The notes under the pieces: generated by a model
Told to the model about the DNA's origin: nothing
Database searches by the model: none
Seen by the model: the letters and a program-made list of their open reading frames with translations, nothing else
Translations under genes and position numbers: made by a program
Assembly: GCF_008639165.1 (NCBI RefSeq)
Contig: NZ_CP029197.1
Coordinates: 372,001-436,000, forward strand
Reading direction: 5' to 3'
Length of the DNA stretch: 64,000 nucleotides
DNA from: Streptomyces venezuelae ATCC 10712
GTDB lineage: Bacteria > Actinomycetota > Actinomycetes > Streptomycetales > Streptomycetaceae
Part shown: one piece after another, positions 8,312-15,125 of the stretch
Layout of the letters: each line of letters begins with the position of its first letter
How positions within the stretch are numbered: position 1 is the first letter of the stretch

Positions 8312-9325
8312 TCACTCGGCCACGGCGGCGGGGGCGGTCGCGGGACCCGGGGCGGGGACCGTGGCGGGAGCGTCGTCCCAGGCCAGCGAGGACATCCTCC
8401 AGCCCGCCGGGGTCAGCAGGAACTGCGTGGTCTTGTGGCCGGAGCCCTCGAACCACTCGCCGTTGAGGTAGCCGGACTTGCGGTACGCGCTGAACCGGTG
8501 GGCGATCGATCCGAAGATCTCGGTACGGGCGCTGACCTCGTGTTCGGAGAACTCCGTCAGCGTCCCGTCCGTGAGCATCCGCTGACGGGGTTCGATGAAG
8601 GCGTCGAGATCGTAGACGACGGGTTCGGCTCCGACGTTCGCGATGATCCGCCCCTGCGGGACGAAGACCTCGCGGATGACGCCGAGGTCGGGCCGGGTCC
8701 CGCCGGTGTTGGTGAAGGCGCCGACGAACACGCCCATCAGCCGGTCGAGTTCGGCCTGGACGCCGGAGCCGGGGGCCTCCCCGGCGGTGGGCCACTCCTC
8801 CGCGAGGACCGACCAGACCTCGATGTCGTGCCGCACCCCCCGGTACGGGGTGTGCCGCCGCAGCACGCCGTCGCGGGTCATGCCGAGCCGGCGGGCGGCC
8901 GCGACGCTGCGGGAGTTGCCCGCCGAGGCCCACCATTCGACCCGGCTCATGCCCCGCTCCGTGAAGGCCCAGTCGATGAGCACCCGGGAGGCCCGGTTCA
9001 CCAGGCCGTGCCCCTCCCCCGCCCGCTCCAGCCAGCAGCCGATCTCGCACACCCCGGTGGCGCTGTCGAACCGGGGGAACATGACGCCGCCGACCAGGGT
9101 GTCGTCCAGCCAGATCCCGAAGATCCCGCCGTTGTCGGCGGCCCGGCGGTCGGCGTAACGCTGGAGGGTGGCGGTGGCGGAGGGCAGGTCGGTACTGAAG
9201 GTCGCCCAGGGGATCCACGGGTCGACGGTGTCCCGCGCGCGGTCGATGTGGGCGAGGAACTCCGGCGCCTGCCAGGGCTCCAGGGGGCGGAGCCGGGCAC
9301 GGTCGCCGATCGGCAGGGTGAACAT
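8312..9325 (-). CDS. GNAT acetyltransferase fused to an NTF2/SnoaL-like domain
   Basis: 337 residues, ATG at 9325. Residues 1-180 are a RimJ/RimL-type N-acetyltransferase (RLRPLEPWQAPEFLAHIDRA; IGCWLERAGEGHGLVNRA as acetyl-CoA loop; NSRSVAAARRLGMTRDGVLR). Residues 190-320 resemble an NTF2/SnoaL-like fold (LDRLMGVFVGAFTNTGG, later RTEIFGSIAHRFSAY and LTPAGWRMSSLAWDD). The last 20 residues are Ala/Pro-rich. The acetyl acceptor is unknown. The fusion places an acetyltransferase and a small-ligand or dimerisation domain in one chain. It is divergent from a TetR regulator 53 bp away that probably controls it. Confidence 0.75.
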   Translation of the reverse strand: MFTLPIGDRARLRPLEPWQAPEFLAHIDRARDTVDPWIPWATFSTDLPSATATLQRYADRRAADNGGIFGIWLDDTLVGGVMFPRFDSATGVCEIGCWLERAGEGHGLVNRASRVLIDWAFTERGMSRVEWWASAGNSRSVAAARRLGMTRDGVLRRHTPYRGVRHDIEVWSVLAEEWPTAGEAPGSGVQAELDRLMGVFVGAFTNTGGTRPDLGVIREVFVPQGRIIANVGAEPVVYDLDAFIEPRQRMLTDGTLTEFSEHEVSARTEIFGSIAHRFSAYRKSGYLNGEWFEGSGHKTTQFLLTPAGWRMSSLAWDDAPATVPAPGPATAPAAVAE

Positions 9326-9341
9326 GTGGACGGCGCTCCCT

Positions 9342-9369
9342 CGGTACGTAACAAGCGTTCGGTACGTAA
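9342..9369. promoter_or_regulatory. Direct-repeat operator candidate between GNAT-NTF2 and TetR genes
   Basis: CGGTACGTAA occurs at 9342-9351 and again at 9360-9369, exactly 18 bp apart, each containing the palindromic core TACGTA. The pair fills the 53-bp space between two divergent starts, where an autoregulating TetR protein would be expected to bind. The repeat is seen; binding is inferred. Confidence 0.6.
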
Positions 9370-9378
9370 GCTAGCAGC

Positions 9379-10008
9379 ATGCCCCCCGCACGTGGAGACC
9401 GCGCCGCCCGCCGTGAGGACGTATCCGAGACGGTGTGGCAGGTGCTCGCCGACAAGGGGTTCGGCGGTCTGACCCTGCGCGCCGTCGCGACCGCGATGGG
9501 CGTCTCGACCGGAATGCTCATGCACTACTTCCCGACCAAGCGGGCCCTGCTCACGCACGCCCTGGACCTGCTGGAGAAGCGCACCGCGGAACGTCCCCGC
9601 CGCGCGCGGCCCACCGAGGGCCTCGCCACCGTGCGCGTCATGCTCCTGGACATCCTGCCGCTGACCCCGGGCGACACCGCCCGCAACCGCGTCTGGGTCG
9701 GCTCCTGGGACCTGTCCCTCGCCGACGACGACCTCGCCGCGGCACAGGCCGAGCGCTACACCCGGCTGCGCGCGTCCCTCCTCCCCCACCTGGAGGCCGC
9801 CCGCGACCTGGGCGAACTCCCGGCCCTCGCCGACCTGGAACGGCTCGCCGCCTCCGCCGTCGCGTTCACGCACGGCCTCGTCGTCCAGGCCCTCTTCGAC
9901 CCCGCCCGCTTCCCCGAGGAGGTCCAGACGGCGATGCTCGACGAGTTCCTCGCGTCGGCCCGCCGGCCCGCCACCGCCGCCGCGCCCGCCCCCGCCCCCG
10001 CCCCGTAG
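9379..10008 (+). CDS. TetR/AcrR family transcriptional regulator (BetI-like C-terminal domain)
   Basis: 209 residues. The N-terminal TetR helix-turn-helix is clear (VLADKGFGGLTLRAVATAMGVSTGMLMHYFPTKRALL, residues 22-58). The C-terminal half (VWVGSWDLSLADDDLAAAQAERYTRLR...) resembles the BetI-type ligand-binding domain. No Shine-Dalgarno precedes the ATG at 9379; the divergent promoter is so close that a leaderless or very short-leader mRNA is likely. The C-terminus is a run of Ala/Pro dipeptides. It probably represses itself and the GNAT-NTF2 gene through the 18-bp-spaced repeats. Confidence 0.9.
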   Translation: MPPARGDRAARREDVSETVWQVLADKGFGGLTLRAVATAMGVSTGMLMHYFPTKRALLTHALDLLEKRTAERPRRARPTEGLATVRVMLLDILPLTPGDTARNRVWVGSWDLSLADDDLAAAQAERYTRLRASLLPHLEAARDLGELPALADLERLAASAVAFTHGLVVQALFDPARFPEEVQTAMLDEFLASARRPATAAAPAPAPAP

Positions 10009-10111
10009 GACGAACCGGCCGTGGAGCCACGGCGAAAACCGTTTGACGGGCGAGGGACAGCGGCTGCTAGGTTCTCCGGAGGCCGTGCGAGAGAACGAGG
10101 AGGTGGTACCC

Positions 10112-10165
10112 GTGAACGCAGTTTCGACATGGGTGCTCCCCTCCGGGGTCACGGTCGGGCGGTAG
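10112..10165 (+). CDS. Possible 17-residue leader peptide with strong ribosome-binding site
   Basis: A GTG at 10112 follows GAGGAGG with ideal spacing and opens a 17-codon frame encoding VNAVSTWVLPSGVTVGR, ending at a TAG. It lies in the 206-bp gap between the TetR gene and the hydrolase, 49 bp before the latter's ATG. The ribosome-binding site is stronger than those of its neighbours. It may be a leader peptide or a small protein; there is no homology evidence. Confidence 0.35.
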   Translation: MNAVSTWVLPSGVTVGR

Positions 10166-10214
10166 GCAGGTCGCCCGGGAGCGCCGATCCAGCGCACTCC
10201 CGAAAGGCACGACC

Positions 10215-10955
10215 ATGCACGTCACCTCCGAGCAGCGCCTCGACGACGGCGTACTCGAACGCACCTTCACCCTCGGGGAGATCCCCGGCATCCTGTGGAC
10301 CCCGGCGGCCGCGTCCGCGTCCGCCCCGGTTCCGCTGATCCTCCTCGGCCACCCTCCCCTCGGGCTGGGCAGGATGTACCCGCGGCTGGTGGCCCGGGCC
10401 CGGCACTCGGCGGCGGAGGGCATCGCCACGGCCACCATCGAACTCCCCGGAAGCGGCGACCGGCCCCGCTGGCCCGCCGCCGACCGGGCCCGCGCCGAAC
10501 TGCGCCGGGCGCTGGCGGCCGGCGAGCCGGTCACCGACGAGATCATCGACGCCCTGATCCTCCCGCTGGTCGAGAGGGCCGTCCCGGAATGGCAGGCCGC
10601 CCTGGACGCCGTCCTCGCCCTGCCCGAGATCGGCGGCCCGGTCGGCTACTCCGGCGGCGTGATCTCCATCGGCGTCCGGCTCGCGGCGGTCGAGCCGCGC
10701 ATCATGGCCGCCGGACTCTTCGCCGGGAGCTTCGTACCCCGCGCCATGTTCGAGGAGGCACGGCGGGTCACCATCCCGCTGCACGTCCTGCTGCAGTGGG
10801 ACGACGAGGGCAACGACCGGCAGGCGGCCCTGGACCTGTTCGACGCCTTCGGGTCGGCGGAGAAGGCCCTGCATGCCAACATGGGCGGGCACACCGGCGT
10901 CCCGGAGTTCGCCGCGGACGCCGCGGGCCGGTTCTTCAGCCGCCATCTGAAGTGA
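10215..10955 (+). CDS. Alpha/beta hydrolase
   Basis: 246 residues, ATG at 10215. An alpha/beta-hydrolase fold is suggested by PLILLGHPPLGLG (oxyanion region), ATIELPGSGDRPR, the nucleophile elbow GYSGGVIS (about S145), LLQWDDEGN carrying the candidate acid, and a C-terminal histidine in NMGGHTGVPEF. The GxSxG is degenerate (G-Y-S-G-G), as in dienelactone-hydrolase or acyl-esterase-like members. Substrate unknown. It stands apart from the flanking genes, so its pathway is not indicated by context. Confidence 0.75.
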   Translation: MHVTSEQRLDDGVLERTFTLGEIPGILWTPAAASASAPVPLILLGHPPLGLGRMYPRLVARARHSAAEGIATATIELPGSGDRPRWPAADRARAELRRALAAGEPVTDEIIDALILPLVERAVPEWQAALDAVLALPEIGGPVGYSGGVISIGVRLAAVEPRIMAAGLFAGSFVPRAMFEEARRVTIPLHVLLQWDDEGNDRQAALDLFDAFGSAEKALHANMGGHTGVPEFAADAAGRFFSRHLK

Positions 10956-11105
10956 GACCGGGCATGCGTTTGGGCGTTCGCCACGGAGGGTGGTCCGGTG
11001 TGCGGCCGCGTCACCGATGGCCCGGTTCCGCGTTGGGGCTCCTGTGACGCCCTCGTTGCAGTGACGGTTCTGCAAGCGGGGCCAGCGGCTTTCCCGCCGT
11101 AACTC

Positions 11106-13175
11106 ATGGCCTCGGAGCGGGGCGTCCGTGACGCGAGCCATGGGGGCAAGGTCGTGAAGTACCCGAACGTGTGGACACCTGCCGGTGGCTGCGAAGGCGG
11201 TCCCGGCAGCCGTTCCGGGCGGGCCGGGGACCTCGTCGGCCGCGCCGCGGAGGTGGCGGACCTGCGGGCGGCCCTCGACGGGCACCGGCTGGTGACCGTG
11301 GCGGGCGCGGCGGGTGTCGGCAAGAGCCGGCTCGCCGCCGCGGTCGCCGGTCCCCGGGCCGGTGGGCCGTGGCGGGCCATGGTCAGGGTCCGCTGGCACG
11401 ACGGCGTGCCCGTCGGGCCGGGCGCGCTGACCGCGCGGGTGGTCCGTGCGCTCACCGCCGCGGCCGGGGATCCACCGGGCCCGCGGAACGCGGACGCCAC
11501 CGAGGCGGCGTCCGCCGTGTCGGCCGGTGGGCTCCTGCTGGTCCTGGACGACGTCGACCCCGTCCACACCGAGTGCGCGGGGCTCGTCCAGAGGCTGCTG
11601 ATGGCCGTGCCCGCACTCCGCGTCCTGGTGACCGCGCGCCGGGCCCTCGGGCTGGGTGACGAACGGGTCGTACGGCTGGCGCCCCTGGCGGTCGACTGCC
11701 CGGCGGGGGCGCCGGGGCCTTCTCCCGCCGTCGAGCTCTTCCTGTCCCGGGCGCGCGGCGGCCCGCCCCTCACGGATGACGACCTCCCCGACGTCACACG
11801 GGTGTGCCGACTCCTCGAAGGTGTGCCGCTCGCCATCGAACTGGCCGCGGGCCAGCTCGTCGAGGGAACGGTCTGTGAACTCGCGACCCGCCTGGAGACC
11901 GACCAGTGCTGGCTGACGGGCCCGGGGCCGCTGCTGCGGCGGCACCGGTCGTTGCGCGCGTCCCTCGGCGCGGTGCACGCGCTCTGCGACGAGACGGTAC
12001 GGAGGGTGTGGCACCGGGCCGGGGTCTTCGCGGGCCCGTTCACCGAGGCGGCGGCGGTGCAGCTGTGCTCGGGCGACGGGATCGAGCCGCACCTGGTGCC
12101 TTCCTGCCTGGCCGTGCTGAGCGCGGCGGGCGTCCTCCAGGTGATCGGCGAACCGGGGGTGGTGCGCCCGCACCGCTACCGGATGACGCGGGCCGCCCGC
12201 GACTTCGGCGCCGAACGGCTCAGCAGGGCCGGCGAGTCGCAGGAGGTCCTGGTGCGGCACGCGATCCACTACCGGGGTGTCGCCGCCGTGGCCGAAACGC
12301 TGTGGAACATGGGGTTGCAGCACCAGGCGGCGCAGATCGTCCTGGACGAGCACGACGAGCTGATGGCCCTGGCGGGACGCCCCCAGGGCCGTACGGACGG
12401 CTCCGACGAGTCCGCGTACACGACGAACGCCCTGGAAGCGGTCCTCCACCTCTGGTTCTGGTGGGCGGCGCACGAGCGGGGCGCCGAGGGCAGCCGCCTG
12501 CTGCTCGGTCTGCTGCGGCACGTCAGGACCGACAGCCCGCTGGTGGCGCGCGGACGGTGGCTTGCCGCCTGGCTCATCACCGCGCAGGATCCCTGGACGG
12601 CGCAGCGGCTCCTCGACCTGGCCTGGCCGACCGCGGTCATGGCCGGGGACGACGCCCTCCTCGGCCGTATCGCCCACGTCCGGGGCACGCTGGCGTGGCA
12701 GAGGCGCGATCCGGAGGCGGCCACCCGGGCCTACCGTGCGGCCGCCGACACCATCCCGGAGGGGGCGGCCGGCGGACCACGAGCCGCCGTCAGCCTCGCG
12801 GCGCTGTCCGTCGTGCAGGCACAGTCCTCCCCCGAAGCGGCCGTGCGCACCGCCCACCGCGCGCTCGCCCGGCCGGACAACCACGACGACGCCTGGGCCG
12901 CCGCCCTCGCCCAGTACGCCCTCGCCCATGCCGACCACCGCGCAGGCCGCACCGGGCGGGCGCTGCGCCGCGTCCACCGCACCCTGGCCCGGCTCGACGC
13001 CGAGCCGGGGGCGGCCCCGCAGGCCCGCACCGCGCTGCTGCGCCTGCTCGACCACATCGGCCGGGCCTGCGGCACCTCACCCGAACCCGCGGGTGTGCGG
13101 CGGCCGTTCGTCCCGGTGCCGCGCGCCGGGGCACCGGCGCCGAGCACGGCACCGGAGGACAGCAGGCAGGGCTGA
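11106..13175 (+). CDS. STAND/NB-ARC ATPase with C-terminal helical (TPR-like) repeats
   Basis: 689 residues from the ATG at 11106; a GTG at 11154 is an alternative start. The P-loop GAAGVGKSR (about residues 66-74) and Walker B LLLVLDDVD (about 139-147) define an NB-ARC-type domain. A winged-helix segment follows, with CRLLEGVPLAIELAAGQLVEG and a sensor region. From about residue 430 the sequence becomes alpha-helical TPR-like repeats (RAYRAAADTIPEG, AHRALARPDNHDDAWAAALAQYALA). This is the ATPase-plus-TPR half of AfsR/LuxR-LAL-type regulators, but no SARP or LuxR DNA-binding domain is present. Probably a signal-responsive oligomerising switch; ligand and target unknown. Confidence 0.75.
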   Translation: MASERGVRDASHGGKVVKYPNVWTPAGGCEGGPGSRSGRAGDLVGRAAEVADLRAALDGHRLVTVAGAAGVGKSRLAAAVAGPRAGGPWRAMVRVRWHDGVPVGPGALTARVVRALTAAAGDPPGPRNADATEAASAVSAGGLLLVLDDVDPVHTECAGLVQRLLMAVPALRVLVTARRALGLGDERVVRLAPLAVDCPAGAPGPSPAVELFLSRARGGPPLTDDDLPDVTRVCRLLEGVPLAIELAAGQLVEGTVCELATRLETDQCWLTGPGPLLRRHRSLRASLGAVHALCDETVRRVWHRAGVFAGPFTEAAAVQLCSGDGIEPHLVPSCLAVLSAAGVLQVIGEPGVVRPHRYRMTRAARDFGAERLSRAGESQEVLVRHAIHYRGVAAVAETLWNMGLQHQAAQIVLDEHDELMALAGRPQGRTDGSDESAYTTNALEAVLHLWFWWAAHERGAEGSRLLLGLLRHVRTDSPLVARGRWLAAWLITAQDPWTAQRLLDLAWPTAVMAGDDALLGRIAHVRGTLAWQRRDPEAATRAYRAAADTIPEGAAGGPRAAVSLAALSVVQAQSSPEAAVRTAHRALARPDNHDDAWAAALAQYALAHADHRAGRTGRALRRVHRTLARLDAEPGAAPQARTALLRLLDHIGRACGTSPEPAGVRRPFVPVPRAGAPAPSTAPEDSRQG

Positions 13176-13240
13176 AGACACACCGGCACGTTCCCGGTCA
13201 GAGCGCCAGGGCCGGGGTCTGGGCGCGGCCCGGTCGGCGA

Positions 13241-13286
13241 CGGCTACGGCTACGGCTACGGCTACGGCTACGGCTACGGCTACGGC
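13241..13286 (+). repeat. CGGCTA hexanucleotide tandem repeat
   Basis: Seven complete CGGCTA units plus CGGC run without interruption in the 245-bp gap between the STAND gene and the YihY-like gene. It is 66 bp after one stop and 135 bp before the next start, so it is probably non-coding. It could vary by replication slippage. Confidence 0.95.
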
Positions 13287-13420
13287 CCGAGGGTGGCTGC
13301 CGTCAGGTGTCGGTCCTACGGTGGAGATAGCAGCGAATTCCTGGAGCGCGCCATGCTCGACATCGCGAGCGCCACAGGCGGGCCGACGGTGCCGGCCGTG
13401 GCTCGGGCGCCGGACGGCTG

Positions 13421-14260
13421 ATGGCCGCCGGTCGCGCCGGACGGCGGTCCCCGTTCGAGCGGATACGAAGCGTGATCCGCCGGCTGCGCGCCGGGCACTG
13501 GTGGGGGCCGGTCAGCGGGCTGGAGTTGTGGCAGCGCTCGCTGGGGTTCGCCGCCCTCGGATTCCTCACCCTGGTACCGCTGCTGATCGTCGTGTCCGCG
13601 GCCGGAGCGGGCAGCGGCAAGGGCTTCGCGCAGTGGCTCGGCGACGGGCTCGGGGTCTCGGAGCCCGCCCGGGTGGAGATCGAGCGGTTGTTCGCGCTGC
13701 CGGGCCAGGTGCGGCGGGCCACCACCGCGTTCGGCCTCGCGCTGCTCGCCGTGTTCGGCCTCTCGTTCGGCACGGTGGTGCAGAGCGGCTACGAGAGGGT
13801 CTGGAACCTGCCCCCGGCCCGCTGGCGGGCCCGTTGGCGGCACGTGCTGTGGCTCGCCGTCCTCCTCGGGGTCCTGTACCTGTTCGCCGTCGCCGCCTTC
13901 TGGCGCCAGGGTCCGGGCGGGGGTGTCGTCACCACGCTGAGCGGCATCCTGTTCTTCTGGTGGTCGCAGCGGCTGCTGCTCGGGGGCCGGATCGGATGGC
14001 GCGCCCTGCTGCCCGGCGCGGTGGCCACCGTGATCGGGCTGATGGGGCTGCGGGTGTTCTCCCGGCTCGTGTTCTCGCCGCTGATCGCGTCGAGCGCCGT
14101 GACCTACGGGCCGTTCGGCGCGTTCCTGGTCATCCAGACGTGGCTGGTCGCGGTGGGCGTGGTCGTGTTCGGCGGCGCGCTGGTCGGCCGCCTCTTCGAC
14201 GACGAGTTGCCCCGCGTGAGACATTCGCTGCATCGGCGCGAGCCGCCTCCGCCGGCTTAG
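13421..14260 (+). CDS. YihY/BrkB-family inner membrane protein
   Basis: 279 residues with about six membrane helices (near 43-62, 103-125, 143-163, 172-190, 203-225, 235-260). The pattern WQRSLGFAALGFLTLVPLLIVVSA, FGLSFGTVVQSGYERVWNLPPARWRARWRH and PFGAFLVIQTWLVAVGVVVFGGALV matches the YihY/UPF0761 family, once misannotated as ribonuclease BN. The physiological role is not established. ATG at 13421, without a strong ribosome-binding site. The N-terminus is arginine-rich and cytoplasmic. Its gene follows the CGGCTA repeat and is separate from the downstream protease gene. Confidence 0.85.
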   Translation: MAAGRAGRRSPFERIRSVIRRLRAGHWWGPVSGLELWQRSLGFAALGFLTLVPLLIVVSAAGAGSGKGFAQWLGDGLGVSEPARVEIERLFALPGQVRRATTAFGLALLAVFGLSFGTVVQSGYERVWNLPPARWRARWRHVLWLAVLLGVLYLFAVAAFWRQGPGGGVVTTLSGILFFWWSQRLLLGGRIGWRALLPGAVATVIGLMGLRVFSRLVFSPLIASSAVTYGPFGAFLVIQTWLVAVGVVVFGGALVGRLFDDELPRVRHSLHRREPPPPA

Positions 14261-14312
14261 AAGCGGTTCCGAGTGACGTACAACTCCGTTCAGAGATAGG
14301 TTCGTTGGCGAA

Positions 14313-14336
14313 GTCAGGCATGTCAGGCTCATGACA
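14313..14336. promoter_or_regulatory. Repeat cluster upstream of the snapalysin-like gene
   Basis: GTCAGGC occurs twice (14313-14319 and 14322-14328), and TGTCA (14321-14325) forms an inverted repeat with TGACA (14332-14336). The cluster is 65-85 bp before the protease ATG. LysR-type SnpR controls snapalysin in S. lividans; no LysR gene adjoins this one, so any regulator would be encoded elsewhere. Confidence 0.4.
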
Positions 14337-14399
14337 TTCAGGGGCGCGGGAGCTTACCGTCGGATGGCCCCGGATTCCCCCCACGAATGAAGGAGCACC

Positions 14400-14990
14400 A
14401 TGTCTCTCTCCTCATGGCTGAGGACGGCCACCGCCGGCGTCACGGTCGTCCTGGCCACGGCAACGGCCACCACGGCCACCGCCACCCCCGCACCGACGAC
14501 GGAGCCGTCTGCGGTGCGCGCCGCGGCGGTCGTGACGCTTCGGTACGACGACAGCCGGGCGGCCGGCTGGGAGGCCGCCATCGCCGCCGGCGTGGCCTCG
14601 TGGAACGCCCACGTCGACAACGTCAGGCTGGTCGAGGCCGCGCCGGGCACCCGGGCGGAGATCGTGATCGTGGCGACCACCGGCTGGCCCCAGGCCACGC
14701 TCGGCCCCGTCCGACCCGGTCGGCAGGTCCGGGTCGAACTCGGCAGTCAGGCCGTGGCCCAGGGGTACGACAAGACCCGTATCGCCGCCCATGAGATCGG
14801 CCACAGCCTGGGCCTGCCCGACACCAAGCCCGGCCCGTGCTCACAGTTGATGTCGGGGTCGAGCGCCGGTACGGCGTGTGTGAACGCGGTCGCCGACGCG
14901 GCCGAGCAGGCCCGGGTCGAGGCCGCCTACGCCAACGGCGCCGCCGCCCGCTTCGTCACCGACGGCCGGACCCTCGTGGACGCGCCCTAA
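14400..14990 (+). CDS. Secreted snapalysin-type (M7) zinc metalloprotease
   Basis: 196 residues, ATG at 14400 with GAAGGAG upstream. A signal peptide (basic start, hydrophobic stretch, Ala/Thr-rich, cleavage near residues 28-42) is followed by the mature protease. The zinc site HEIGHSLGLPD (H131, H135, D141) has aspartate as third ligand, the hallmark of peptidase family M7 rather than the usual metzincin histidine. C147 and C160 could form the disulfide seen in snapalysin, and M151 may be the Met-turn. Extracellular proteolysis of milk-type proteins is known for SnpA. The promoter region has a repeat cluster, and a terminator follows. Confidence 0.88.
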   Translation: MSLSSWLRTATAGVTVVLATATATTATATPAPTTEPSAVRAAAVVTLRYDDSRAAGWEAAIAAGVASWNAHVDNVRLVEAAPGTRAEIVIVATTGWPQATLGPVRPGRQVRVELGSQAVAQGYDKTRIAAHEIGHSLGLPDTKPGPCSQLMSGSSAGTACVNAVADAAEQARVEAAYANGAAARFVTDGRTLVDAP

Positions 14991-15030
14991 CTCCGGGTCC
15001 GAAGGCCTCGGCCGAGGAGTCGAGGAGCGG

Positions 15031-15061
15031 GCCGTCCGATCGCGGTCCACGATCGGACGCC
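15031..15061. terminator. Bidirectional hairpin terminator between convergent genes
   Basis: CGTCCGATCG (15033-15042) pairs perfectly with CGATCGGACG (15050-15059) across a 7-base loop. It lies between the snapalysin-like gene and the convergent NACHT gene. Confidence 0.75.
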
Positions 15062-15125
15062 CCGTCCTCGTCCGGCGGGACGGCCGGCGACCCGCCGTTC
15101 GTCCGGGGCCGTGACCGGGCGGCGC

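Noticed and set aside
10956..11105. Short GC hairpins in the gap before the STAND gene considered as a tRNA
   Set aside because: No cloverleaf, anticodon arm or T-loop consensus could be fitted.
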